Source of the DNA: Deltaproteobacteria bacterium
Lineage (GTDB): Bacteria > Myxococcota > Myxococcia > Myxococcales > JAHFDP01
Direction of reading: 5' to 3'
Assembly (NCBI GenBank): GCA_023248955.1
Contig: JAHFDP010000033.1
Span: 1-42,005, forward strand
DNA: 42,005 nucleotides
This document shows, piece after piece, positions 9,901 through 18,074 of this stretch (the first letter of the stretch is position 1; every line of letters starts with the position of its first letter). The notes under the pieces are model-generated. The model was not told the DNA's origin. It saw only the letters and a list, made by a program, of their open reading frames with translations, and did not search any database. The translations under genes were made by a program, and so were the position numbers.

Positions 9901-11383
9901 CACGCAAAGCAGCGTTCCGATTGCGGTGCAATCGCTCACGGCCGGTGTTCAGGCGATCGCCGGTGGGCGAGATACCAGCTGCGCCCTCGTGAATGGTGGC
10001 CTTCAATGCTGGGGATTCGGCGGCGACGGAGAGCTGGGCAACGGCGCCAGCAGCACCAGCGCGACGCCGGTAGCGGTGCAAGGGATGGGAAGCGGCGTGC
10101 AATCAATAACGCTCGGTTATCTTTACGGCTGCGCGCAGGTGAACGGTGCGCTGAAATGCTGGGGCGCCAATAACAGTGGCCAGCTCGGCAACGGGTCGAT
10201 TACGACGAGCAATGTGCCCACGCAGGTTCAGGGGTTTAATACCAAAGTTGTTATATCGGTTGCTGCCGGCGGCGGCGCCTCGACCTGTTTCGAAGGGGGC
10301 GCGCCGGAAAAGTGCACGGTTTCTTGTGCGGTCGTCAACGGCGGCGTCCAATGCTGGGGTGGTAACAACAATTACCAGCTCGGGAACAATCCGAGCTTTT
10401 CGGGCACGCCGAGTGCGGTTCCGGTCCAGGTGTTTGGGCTCACGAGTGGTGCCCAAGCGATCGCCAGCGGGTGGCGCTTTGCTTGCGCCTTGGTCGACGG
10501 TGGAGGGCGATGCTGGGGAGCGAACGATCGGCCTGCTGGGGAGCTCGCCATCTTTGACGCGGGCCAATTGGGAAATAACTCCAGCTCGAAGAGCGGTGTT
10601 CCCGTGCACGTTTATGGTCTCGATACCGGGGTTCAATCCATTACCGCTGGGGCTTTGAATGCCTGCGCCGTGGTGAATGGCGGCGCCCAATGCTGGGGCT
10701 ACAATGGCAGCGGACGGCTTGGCAACAATCAAACGATCAATAGCAAGGTCCCGGTTCCGGTTACGGGACTTCAGAGCGGCGTTCAGGCGATCTCTAGCGG
10801 CGGCGCCTTCTCCTGCGCGCTCGTAAAAGGCGCGGTGCAATGTTGGGGTGACAATACGAACGGCGAGCTTGGCGATGGTTCCACGACTAACAGCAGTATC
10901 CCCGTTCCGGTCAGCGGCCTTACCGCTGATGTGCAGGCGGTTGCCGTTGGTGGATCGCATGCTTGTGCCATCTTGAATGGAGGAATGCAGTGCTGGGGGA
11001 GCAATCTCAACGGCCAACTTGGAAACAACACCACGGTCCAGAGCGCCGTACCCGTGCTGGTGAACGGACTTTCGAGCGGTGTTCAAGCAATTGCTTGCAA
11101 TAATAATTCGACCTGCGCGTTGGTGAATGGCAGCGTGCAGTGCTGGGGCGCCAACGCGTCGGGGCAGGTTGGCAACGGCTCCACGACAGACAGCTACGCC
11201 CCATTGCAAGTTAGTGGGCTAGCCGGAGGCGCGGCGACGATTAGCGGCGCGAGCTCCGGCGCGCATTTCTGCAGCATGGTGGGTGGTGCTGCGCTGTGTT
11301 GGGGCGCCAATGGAGCAGGCCAGCTTGGCAACGGCTCGTTTACGGACAGCAGCGTTCCGGTCACCGTTTCTCCATTTCTGTAG
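6932..11383 (+). CDS. Giant IPT/TIG-RCC1 surface lipoprotein (8 IPT, 14 RCC1 units)
   Basis: The protein has ~1483 residues. ATG 6932 is preferred over in-frame ATG 6917 because it puts a short basic n-region (MTKLTRS) before the hydrophobic core, with GGCGGA 6 nt upstream; both give the same lipobox (LASSACR). Eight IPT/TIG units follow (coding ~7027-9204), each ~90 residues with TAGDAAF.LTV.G..F, a short strand containing WNG or WGG, and P.PGGG. Then come 14 RCC1-type units (coding ~9205-11380), again two seven-bladed propellers' worth, with the C-x8-CWG pair. Unit 9 has an insertion (CWGANDRPAGELAIFDAGQL). The first four IPT units match, one by one, the first four of the gene at 31854. It lies 45 nt after the previous giant with no visible terminator, so co-expression is likely. 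A surface adhesion or recognition role is inferred. Confidence 0.87.
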   Translation: MTKLTRSLAVLVVLASSACRTSSSSGTRIANRVPVIGSISPTSATAGDAAFVLTVHGAEFVNGSTVLWNGGVRVTTFVSATQLTTAIPAADIANVGTVSVTVFNTPPAGGTSNPSVFTTNAPMPMADAISPSAALAGDPAFLLTVTGSRFMKTSVVQWDGVARPTSFVTSSQLTASIAATDIANAGSAVVTVMSPAPGGGTTAAKAFAITNPAPTLSSLTPNAATVGDNGVLVSVNGTGFVQGSVVHWGGAARSTSFVDATKLMATFLATDLLMVGDTNVTVVNATPGGGTSDPKPFTVNYANPSISALVPNAAAAGSGAFTLTINGSNFVPASKVNWGSKAVATNYVNGGQLTAAVPAASVATVGVINVTVVTPSPGGGSSNSLAFSVENPLPIASSLSPASVAVGSGAFTLTVNGSGFVAGSVIQWNGGNRQTNYINAGQLTASIFASDVTAVGTSNVNVANPVPGGGASGLQVFTVTVASNPVPVLTSLSPNTLPAGSAGFTLTVNGSNFISTSAVQWNGNGKSTTYVSGSQLTALIAANDLAAPGAVSVTVANPLPGGGVSSPQVFTVSNTQNPVPSINSLSPGSIAAGSSALTVTVYGTDFVSGSVVQWNGANRSTNYVDSGQLTVSIASNDVTTAGSINVNVFNPTPGGGLSASKNFTVTNSNNPVPTLASLSPGSATVGDGALTLTVNGTNFVGNSVVQWNGSNRSTAYINSAQLTALITTSDLASAGSFNVNVVNSAPGGGMSASRAFVVNAITGGNFNCAILKGSIQCWGHGKNGQLGNNDTFDSNIPVKVVGIPSGAQAVAVASQSACAIVNGGAQCWGVNSKGQLGNNATTESHGPVQVQGLTGGVEALAAGWDHTCALVNGGVQCWGANDYGQLGNGTTNGSSVPVSVQGLGSGVQALSAGASHTCALKNGGVQCWGRGDYGNLGNSATSHSSVPVQVLGLTKVQAIGSGLQHNCAISDGAAQCWGRNNSGQLGDGGTTQSSVPIAVQSLTAGVQAIAGGRDTSCALVNGGLQCWGFGGDGELGNGASSTSATPVAVQGMGSGVQSITLGYLYGCAQVNGALKCWGANNSGQLGNGSITTSNVPTQVQGFNTKVVISVAAGGGASTCFEGGAPEKCTVSCAVVNGGVQCWGGNNNYQLGNNPSFSGTPSAVPVQVFGLTSGAQAIASGWRFACALVDGGGRCWGANDRPAGELAIFDAGQLGNNSSSKSGVPVHVYGLDTGVQSITAGALNACAVVNGGAQCWGYNGSGRLGNNQTINSKVPVPVTGLQSGVQAISSGGAFSCALVKGAVQCWGDNTNGELGDGSTTNSSIPVPVSGLTADVQAVAVGGSHACAILNGGMQCWGSNLNGQLGNNTTVQSAVPVLVNGLSSGVQAIACNNNSTCALVNGSVQCWGANASGQVGNGSTTDSYAPLQVSGLAGGAATISGASSGAHFCSMVGGAALCWGANGAGQLGNGSFTDSSVPVTVSPFL
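9205..11380 (+). repeat. 14-unit RCC1 coding repeat array
   Basis: This has the same unit type as the array at 4798-6883, in the next gene. Fourteen Cys-Trp-Gly blocks are visible. Units are diverged from each other and from the neighbouring gene, so the two arrays are old paralogues rather than a fresh copy. Confidence 0.84.
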
Positions 11384-11485
11384 GGGTGCAGGACAGTGCG
11401 ACGGTCTTCCCGACCACTGCCGCATTGTTTAATATCGAACGTCCGTGAGCGCCGTCACTCTTCTGCTGCAGCAGGTCATTTGGGA

Positions 11486-11887
11486 TCAGGGACCGAGCGC
11501 CGCCGCATGGCCGGTGAGCGGAATGACGACCTCGGGTCCGTTGTCGGCGTCGGTGATGACCAGCAGACGCGCGTGGTGGTCGCCAGCGGCCGTGGGCGCA
11601 TACGTAACCGTGAGCGCAAGGAGGCCGTGGGCAGAAAGGTCCGACGTGCTGGGTTTCTCGATCGTGAAGAGCGAGGCGTGATCGCCCGTGAACGCGAAGT
11701 CGTTTAGGGTGAGCGATTCGTTTCCGCTGTTCGTGAGCGTGATGGTAAGCGCAACCGGCACGCCCACGGTAGCTGTTCCGAAATCCAACTTAGCGGGTTT
11801 AACGGCCAAGACGCCTTGCGGCGGCTTCACCGGCACGTCACCGCGACAGGCTACTAGCAGCAGAAGAGCGGAGAGTGCGGTGCGCAT
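11486..11887 (-). CDS. Small Ig-fold (choice-of-anchor D / ASH-like) lipoprotein
   Basis: This 133-residue protein on the minus strand starts MRTALSALLLLVAC, a compact lipoprotein signal with Cys14. The mature part is a single immunoglobulin-like domain. The order LDFGTATVGVPVALTITLTN, SGNESLTLNDFAFTGDHA, LTVTYAPTAAGDHHARL is characteristic of the ASH/SPD-2/Hydin or choice-of-anchor D family, where a strand-rich domain ends in APTxxGxxxAxLxI. The function in bacteria is unknown beyond being an exported beta-sandwich. It stands alone between two plus-strand blocks: ~100 nt from the end of the RCC1 gene (convergent) and 120 nt from the start of the NHL-type gene (divergent). Confidence 0.85.
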   Translation of the reverse strand: MRTALSALLLLVACRGDVPVKPPQGVLAVKPAKLDFGTATVGVPVALTITLTNSGNESLTLNDFAFTGDHASLFTIEKPSTSDLSAHGLLALTVTYAPTAAGDHHARLLVITDADNGPEVVIPLTGHAAALGP

Positions 11888-12007
11888 TAAGTAGACTTTA
11901 TCAGATTTGTTCGCGCGAAGAAAAATGCGGCGGCGGGCGCAACCACGATCCGATCTGAACCTTGTTCGTCTTTATCCGTTTGCTGATTTTGGAGCGCTCC
12001 GATCGCG

Positions 12008-15000
12008 ATGTTACGATATTTGACCTTGGACAGTATAAGGAACAAGACTCTTTACGCTTGGTCCGGGATAGTATTTCTAGCGCTGCTGCCGGGCTGCCGT
12101 CGTGCGACGAAGACCGCGGTGCCGGTGGTATTCGATGGCATCATCTCCGCTAGTGTCGACCCGTTTGGGGTCACCGCCTCGTGGAATGCGGCGAAGTTGG
12201 GTTTCGCCTCCGTTCTAGGTTACGCCGTTTTTGTCTCGGAGAATGAGGCAGACCTGTTTTCTGGAACGCCGGCCGTCTTGGTCCCAGCATCAGCAAAGAC
12301 CGCGCGCGTTCTTCACTTACCATCCCAGGTCCATCGCTTCTTCGCTGTTCGTGTACGCCTGGCCTCCGGCGAATTTGACTCCAATACCCACGCCGTCGGC
12401 GTAGATACCGCGCCACCGCCCGGAACGCTCTCTCCCGCCGCGAGCTCACACTACGTTCCCGGCGACGTTTCCTTCACGCTCCATCTGCAAATCAACCCCG
12501 ACGATCTCGCCAAAGTGGTGTGGGATTTCGGAGACGGCAACTCCGTCGAAAGCAATTACCTCGATCAGACCTTGGCGTTCCAAGCCTCAGACACAGGTGA
12601 TCGCACGGTGCAGGCCCGGTTGCTAAACCAGAATGGCGAGGATTTCGGAACCTCCAGCAGCCTACGCCTTTTTCTTCTGCCGACGCTCACGCTGACCTCA
12701 ACGCTCAGCCCGCCCATGACGGCTACGTTTCATGTGGCACTTGCCGGTGTGAACGATGCGATTGGGCTCGCCCTGATCGAGTGGGATGACCTCGGCAAGG
12801 GCTTCTTCGAAACGGGCGACTTGGACCGAACAACCGTCTTCACGAAACCTGGGCAGCACACCGTGCGCGTGCGTGCATCCTTCCAGGACGGCAGCACAGT
12901 GGAAGCGGAAACGACGGTTTCCATGAATGGCGCCGCCGTCTGGGTGTCCAGCCCGCTCGACCGGGCGGTGCTTGGTTTTTCCGATCCGACCGTCGCGCCA
13001 CCGGTCGTCGTCGAGCGCATCGGCGATCAGACCGGGCTGGCCAGTCCGATTGCCATGGCCCTCGACGAAGGACGTTCTCTTCTCTACGCCGCGGTGCTCA
13101 CGCCCGAGCCAGCGATTCTGGCGTTCAATCCGTCGGCAGGCGCAAACGCGGCGCCAGTGCGGCGCATCGCCGGCGGGCTCACATTCCTCGAAAACCCCGT
13201 CGCCCTCGCGGTGTCGGCTGTCACCGGTCAGGTTGCGGTGGCCGACGGCGCGCGGATTCTCCTTTTCGGTACGAGCGATGATGGCGACGTTTCGCCGAAA
13301 CGAATTCTCGAAGGCACCAGCACGCGGCTTGTCAAACCTCGGGCTGTGGCCTTCGGTCCTGACGGTGGAATCCTGGCGGGCGATGGACAGAACATTCTGG
13401 TCTTTGCACCCGGCGTGGATGGTAGCACCGCGCCCGCTTCGAGTGTGGCGATGGCCTTCCCGATTCGCGCGCTTGCCACGTTCCAGGATGAAACGTGGGT
13501 CGCAGGCGATCGCGGCGGCCTTGCCATGGTTCAAAACGGATCCGTCACTGGACAACTGAGACCGGCGGCCAGCTACGCGCCGCCTTTGTTCTTCTCCGCT
13601 GTCGGTGTCAATGCCGACTCGGTCTACGTTGTTTCCTCTCAACGGATTGACGTCTTCGCCCGGCCGTTGACGAGCCCCGCGGCGCCCGTGCGTGCCATCG
13701 TGGCCGGTCTCGGAAACGCGGTTGGGCTCGCACTTTCGACTTCGGGAATGTTGGTGCTCGACGCGGCCAGGTTCGGCCGGGTGCTCGGCTTTCCACTCGA
13801 CACGAACGATCTCGCCTACGTCGATGCGCGCGTGGGCGGTGAGTACAGATTAGGTGTTGCCTATGCCGATGATAGCGGAGAGCTCTATGTTGGGCAGCAG
13901 CCCTATTACGATCAAGAGGTGCAGGTCTTTCGCCGTGGCTCCGACGGCAATTTCGAATCGTCGGCGTACCGCTCTATCGCAGGTGGCAACACCGGATTTG
14001 GAGGCTACGTCAATGGCCTCGCGGTGACTCAGACAGAGCTCTTTGTGACGCTCAACCGCGGGAATGCGATGGTGGTCCATGATCGAGCAGCCAGCGGCAA
14101 CGCGGCGCCGCTGCGCACCGTTGGTGGCAACCTGACCAACATTTCCAACCCAGGCTATCCCGCGATCGACACGGTCGCCGCGGAGGTTTACATCCCGAAT
14201 GCCGCCGATGCGGTGAACGGTTCGGTAACCGTTTTTACGCTCACTGCCAACGGGAACGTTTCTCCGCTTCGCATGCTCGCGGGCGCCAGCACCCTCCTCA
14301 AGGAACCTTTCGCTGTCGCAGTCGACTCTGCGAACGGGGAACTTTACGTTTCGGACCGCACCACGCGCGCGGTGCTGGTCTTCGGGAAAAGTGACAACGG
14401 AAACGTGGCGCCGCGCAGAAGCCTCGTGCCTGCCGCTGCTGCGTCTCCCGGTTGGCTTGGCTGCATCGCGCTCGACGTTGCCGGAGGGCGTCTCTTCGCG
14501 GCCACCACGTCCGCGGGGCCGTCCGAGATCGATGTCTTCGACGAGCACGCGACTGGCACCGCCGCGCCGCTTGCTTCGATTCTCGGCACCGCGAATGGAT
14601 TCCCGCCACCTGCTCAAATTGCCTATTCCGCCAAGACCGGCCTGCTCTTTGCCGCGCAGTTTGGCGGCGTGGTGATTCTCGATCCCAGTCGCGTTCATTC
14701 GCATGCCCCAGCGACACTCCTCGCCGGAGGCGACGAGCTCGTGCAGCCTGCCGGCCTAGCGTACGACGCGCAGTCTGGCACGCTGGTCGTAGCGGATCCG
14801 GGGTTGGGCGGCGTCGCTGTCTACCGGCGGACGGACGGAGGCAAGATGGCCCGCGCGGCAACCATCGCCGGGCAGGCTACGGGCCTACTGCGGCCGATGG
14901 CGATTGCGCTCGATTCGAGCGGGAACATCACCGTGATTGATGGCGCTGTTCGGGCCGTCTCGGTTTTCGCCGCCGCGGCGTCCGGAAATGTCGCGCCACT

Positions 15001-15496
15001 TCGAACCATCGCCGGCACCCTGACGAAATTGAAGCAGCCCACGGCGGTCGCCGCTTCCGCTTCACGGCTCTACGTCTCCGACAGTTCCGGAAGCGTGTCT
15101 GCTTTCTCCTCCAGCGCCACGGGCAACGAGGCGCCGCTTGCCCGATGGGAAGGTCCGCACACCGGTCTCGCCCTTCCGGTAGATTTGGCGCTCCTCGACA
15201 GCGCCGGGCAGTTCGCGGTGCTTTCCGCGGGCCGAGCGCCGAGCGCCGCTCTCTTTCAGACCGCAACCTCCGGCGACGTTGCACCGCTTGTTTCCATCAC
15301 GGGAGCGAGAACGGGGCTGGGCGCGCCCACGGGAATCGCGTTGATGAACGGGCATCTCATCGCGATCGACAATGGCCAGATGCTGCTCTTCGGTTCAGCG
15401 GGTGGTGGCAACCTGTCTCCGCAGGCCAGCTACGCACTCCCTGGAATTCAAAGTCCAACGCGGGTGGCCGTTTCGATCCCTGCTTCGATCCGTTGA
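12008..15496 (+). CDS. PKD and NHL-type beta-propeller lipoprotein
   Basis: This 1162-residue protein has a long n-region, a hydrophobic core (SGIVFLALLPGC) and a lipid-modified Cys at about residue 30. Residues ~42-130 look like a fibronectin type III domain (FGVTASWNAAKLGFASVLGY). Two PKD-like domains follow (VVWDFGDGNSVESNY; then IEWDDLGKGFFETGDLDR). The rest (~320-1162) is a long series of NHL/SMP-30-like blades with recurring cores such as GNVAPLRTIAG, LKQPTAVAV and LYVSDSSGSVSAF, enough for at least two propellers. No catalytic motif is visible, so a binding or scaffold role is inferred. GGAG occurs 14 nt before the ATG, which is a little far. The next gene begins 12 nt after its stop behind a strong AGGAGG, so they form an operon. 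Confidence 0.84.
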   Translation: MLRYLTLDSIRNKTLYAWSGIVFLALLPGCRRATKTAVPVVFDGIISASVDPFGVTASWNAAKLGFASVLGYAVFVSENEADLFSGTPAVLVPASAKTARVLHLPSQVHRFFAVRVRLASGEFDSNTHAVGVDTAPPPGTLSPAASSHYVPGDVSFTLHLQINPDDLAKVVWDFGDGNSVESNYLDQTLAFQASDTGDRTVQARLLNQNGEDFGTSSSLRLFLLPTLTLTSTLSPPMTATFHVALAGVNDAIGLALIEWDDLGKGFFETGDLDRTTVFTKPGQHTVRVRASFQDGSTVEAETTVSMNGAAVWVSSPLDRAVLGFSDPTVAPPVVVERIGDQTGLASPIAMALDEGRSLLYAAVLTPEPAILAFNPSAGANAAPVRRIAGGLTFLENPVALAVSAVTGQVAVADGARILLFGTSDDGDVSPKRILEGTSTRLVKPRAVAFGPDGGILAGDGQNILVFAPGVDGSTAPASSVAMAFPIRALATFQDETWVAGDRGGLAMVQNGSVTGQLRPAASYAPPLFFSAVGVNADSVYVVSSQRIDVFARPLTSPAAPVRAIVAGLGNAVGLALSTSGMLVLDAARFGRVLGFPLDTNDLAYVDARVGGEYRLGVAYADDSGELYVGQQPYYDQEVQVFRRGSDGNFESSAYRSIAGGNTGFGGYVNGLAVTQTELFVTLNRGNAMVVHDRAASGNAAPLRTVGGNLTNISNPGYPAIDTVAAEVYIPNAADAVNGSVTVFTLTANGNVSPLRMLAGASTLLKEPFAVAVDSANGELYVSDRTTRAVLVFGKSDNGNVAPRRSLVPAAAASPGWLGCIALDVAGGRLFAATTSAGPSEIDVFDEHATGTAAPLASILGTANGFPPPAQIAYSAKTGLLFAAQFGGVVILDPSRVHSHAPATLLAGGDELVQPAGLAYDAQSGTLVVADPGLGGVAVYRRTDGGKMARAATIAGQATGLLRPMAIALDSSGNITVIDGAVRAVSVFAAAASGNVAPLRTIAGTLTKLKQPTAVAASASRLYVSDSSGSVSAFSSSATGNEAPLARWEGPHTGLALPVDLALLDSAGQFAVLSAGRAPSAALFQTATSGDVAPLVSITGARTGLGAPTGIALMNGHLIAIDNGQMLLFGSAGGGNLSPQASYALPGIQSPTRVAVSIPASIR

Positions 15497-15508
15497 CAGG
15501 AGGTAAGC

Positions 15509-18064
15509 ATGAGACCTGGCACTCTGGCGTTGCTGCTCTCTTTCGTCTTGATCTCCATGGCTCGTCCTGGCCGCGCTTCCGATTCCGAACCGCAGCACCA
15601 TCTTCGACTCCTGCTCGACGAAGATGCGCTCGATCCGGGTGGCAGGACAACGGGAAATCTCTATGTGGTCAAAGACGGGCTGGTGGACAGCGACTTCACC
15701 GGGGTCGCGCTCTTGACCGCGGATTCCGGCCTCTCATTCAGCCCCGCTCGGGTGACCATCGACGCCGGCAAGGCGACGATTGGGATTACCGTTGGGCCGA
15801 CGGCCGCAAGCGGTAGGAAAACCGTCCACGTCGACGTTGGCGGCCTGGGCGCCGACGCCTCGCTCGTGGTGAACTGTCTTTCGCCGCCCATCAACGATCC
15901 GACCTGGATTTCGGTCTGCGGAGATTTTGGCGCACCAGACGTTGTTGAATCTGGCGATGTGGTAACGATTACATTCAATGGAGGATGTGCACCGGCGCGC
16001 ATCTGCATGACTGGCGCCGACGAAGTTCTGAGCGGTGCGTCCACCGGGCCAGGCGACACCACCGCGTACAGCTTCTCGGGTTGGCAAATTATACCCAGCC
16101 CCGTTTCTGGTCTCTGCGCAATCGGCGTGAATTCGGCGACGTTTCATATCAATCGAGGGGCCGATCCCATCTGCACAAGCCAGTCAGGATCCGGAGTTTC
16201 GGGCGCCGCGGTTTGGGTGGATGGTCCTGGCGGCTACGAATGGACTTCGCTCCACATGTTTCGCCTTCACCGTAAGAGCAGGAGTCCAGGGCCTCCGCCG
16301 GGGAGCTGCAATCCCCATGTCCGCAATGGAATCCTAGCGATAGAGAGCTGCCCGCCCAGCGTCACGGTCGAGAATAGCTGTGATGCCTCATCGGTGATCG
16401 CCGATCGCACTGTGGACAGCGTCGACGACCCCGCGAAATGCACCGTGACGATTACCAACAACGGGGGCAGCGATGTGACGGATCTCAACGTCGACGTTGA
16501 TGTGACACCCGCGTTCAACGTGTCGAAAGTGGAGCCAGGCAGCGGTGGCAGCATTGTGACATGGCCGAAATTGGATGAAGTGGGCGTCGGCAAATTGAAG
16601 TGGCTCGCCAAGACGGTGAAGGCCAAGAATACCCTGACGCTGACGTATAAGCTCACGCCCGCGAAGGTCGCGGTAGCTGACGGAGTTTGGCTGCCTAACG
16701 TGGCCAACTGGGACGGCAGCAGTTTCTTGAGGGGTCCCAGGAAAGATAGGGATCCAGATGCAACGACAACAAAGACCGGCGGAAATCTTGTGTTCAGCAA
16801 CATGCCGGAAGGCTATCCAGAACAACATAATAGAAACTCTTTCAAGGCAGACGGCAGCGTCGTGGAGGGTATTCTCTACAGGCAAATGGACGTTTCATCG
16901 AATGGGAAGTTCCGCGTTTTCGTGGAGCATTTGCTCGGAGATCTTGCTTTTGTAAAAGCCCATAATCCGCATCCTCAATTCGATCTCTTTCTGGTTTTTT
17001 ACAATAACGGGTCATCGGACGTAATCGTTCAATCGACTGCGGAGGGTATCCAGCATGGGCGCAGCGATTACATTGCGATCGGTGTTCAAGCTATGAATAA
17101 ATTTCTGACCGCCCATTTCAAGGGCGGAACTGTCGTTCACACTTGGAATGTTCCAAAAGGGAAGGCCAAGGTCTATCGCCTCGTCAATAAAGGGGTTGAG
17201 GCCGGGGACGCTATCGATGCGATTCTTGATCTCAACGCGAATGCACCGATCCAGATCGGTGTCGTTGTCTTGAATTCGGGACATGCCAACGAATTTGCCG
17301 CCAGCCCGCTTAGGTATGCTTTTAATGACTCTGGAACGACTTATCTCCATATGCCCGTGATACCGGCGGACGAAAAAAACCACACACGGGGAACATTCGA
17401 GCACTCCGACCGAGAAGTCGAATTCAATTCAAGCCGCTTCGACGCTGCGAGTCACCGCTATGCCTGGAGACTGGGCGAGCAGTGCAGCCGTACTCAGGCG
17501 ATCGGCTGTCGCGACCCACGCGGGGAGTATGAAGAAGACCTCGACACGGGAGAAAACGGGAACAAAAAGCTCAGCGGAAATTACGGCGTGCTCTATCATG
17601 TTGTTTTTCCGAGTGTCGCTGCGCCAGTTCAGTTTCTAATCGAGAACGTTAACCCAGCGGAGAAGTATGGCGGCCCACTCTGGTTTAATGGTGCCCTACT
17701 GGAATACAAGTCTAAGAACGAAGGTTATCTCGATCCCTATGAGGCCGAAGGGATTGGTCGTGCGAAGTCTGGAGTAAGAGATCTGTACATCATGTCTCCC
17801 GGCCACGTGGGATTACCGCTGGCGGTAATTGCGTCGCCGTCCTACTTTTCGACTAAAGCGACCGCGACATTTAGCGGCAAGACAGCGGAATCGAAGAGCG
17901 TCATGGTTACCATCACGCCGAAAGGCGGTTCGGTCACCTCCGCAGTTGGTTGCAGCAGTCACGGCGACCCGTCTCCATCGAGCAGTTTGCCGCTGCTGGC
18001 CCTTTTGCTGCTCGTTTTCTCGCGCCGGTCGCGCCGGAGAAGTCGTTTCATCGAAATGAGATAG
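15509..18064 (+). CDS. Exported protein with MYXO-CTERM-like sorting tail
   Basis: This 851-residue protein has the window's best Shine-Dalgarno (AGGAGG, 15498-15503) and a Sec signal peptide (residues 1-24, ALLLSFVLISMARPGRAS). Residues ~35-115 are an Ig/Calx-beta-like domain. Residues ~290-385 resemble a DUF11-type repeat (CTVTITNNGGSDVTDLNVDV). Residues ~425-800 form a domain with EGILYRQMDVSSNGKFRVF and SDYIAIGVQAMNKFLT, reminiscent of an exported domain I recall from Firmicutes. The C-terminus has VGCSSHGD, a Leu-rich segment (LPLLALLLLVFS) and RRSRRR. This is the MYXO-CTERM layout (Cys, TM, Arg cluster) that directs cell-surface anchoring or release in Myxococcota. The gene lies between the NHL protein and the cytochrome (10-nt gap). 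Its second half is visibly more AT-rich than its neighbours. Confidence 0.82.
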   Translation: MRPGTLALLLSFVLISMARPGRASDSEPQHHLRLLLDEDALDPGGRTTGNLYVVKDGLVDSDFTGVALLTADSGLSFSPARVTIDAGKATIGITVGPTAASGRKTVHVDVGGLGADASLVVNCLSPPINDPTWISVCGDFGAPDVVESGDVVTITFNGGCAPARICMTGADEVLSGASTGPGDTTAYSFSGWQIIPSPVSGLCAIGVNSATFHINRGADPICTSQSGSGVSGAAVWVDGPGGYEWTSLHMFRLHRKSRSPGPPPGSCNPHVRNGILAIESCPPSVTVENSCDASSVIADRTVDSVDDPAKCTVTITNNGGSDVTDLNVDVDVTPAFNVSKVEPGSGGSIVTWPKLDEVGVGKLKWLAKTVKAKNTLTLTYKLTPAKVAVADGVWLPNVANWDGSSFLRGPRKDRDPDATTTKTGGNLVFSNMPEGYPEQHNRNSFKADGSVVEGILYRQMDVSSNGKFRVFVEHLLGDLAFVKAHNPHPQFDLFLVFYNNGSSDVIVQSTAEGIQHGRSDYIAIGVQAMNKFLTAHFKGGTVVHTWNVPKGKAKVYRLVNKGVEAGDAIDAILDLNANAPIQIGVVVLNSGHANEFAASPLRYAFNDSGTTYLHMPVIPADEKNHTRGTFEHSDREVEFNSSRFDAASHRYAWRLGEQCSRTQAIGCRDPRGEYEEDLDTGENGNKKLSGNYGVLYHVVFPSVAAPVQFLIENVNPAEKYGGPLWFNGALLEYKSKNEGYLDPYEAEGIGRAKSGVRDLYIMSPGHVGLPLAVIASPSYFSTKATATFSGKTAESKSVMVTITPKGGSVTSAVGCSSHGDPSPSSSLPLLALLLLVFSRRSRRRSRFIEMR

Positions 18065-18074
18065 ACTCTACGAT

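Noticed and set aside
10103-11209. Long minus-strand reading frame opposite the second RCC1 array
   Set aside because: Antisense frame kept open by the in-phase GC-rich repeats; no start signal, no family resemblance, and the plus-strand protein is clear.
12698-14704. Minus-strand frames inside the NHL-type gene
   Set aside because: The plus strand reads continuously as PKD/NHL domains; the antisense peptides lack any recognisable pattern.
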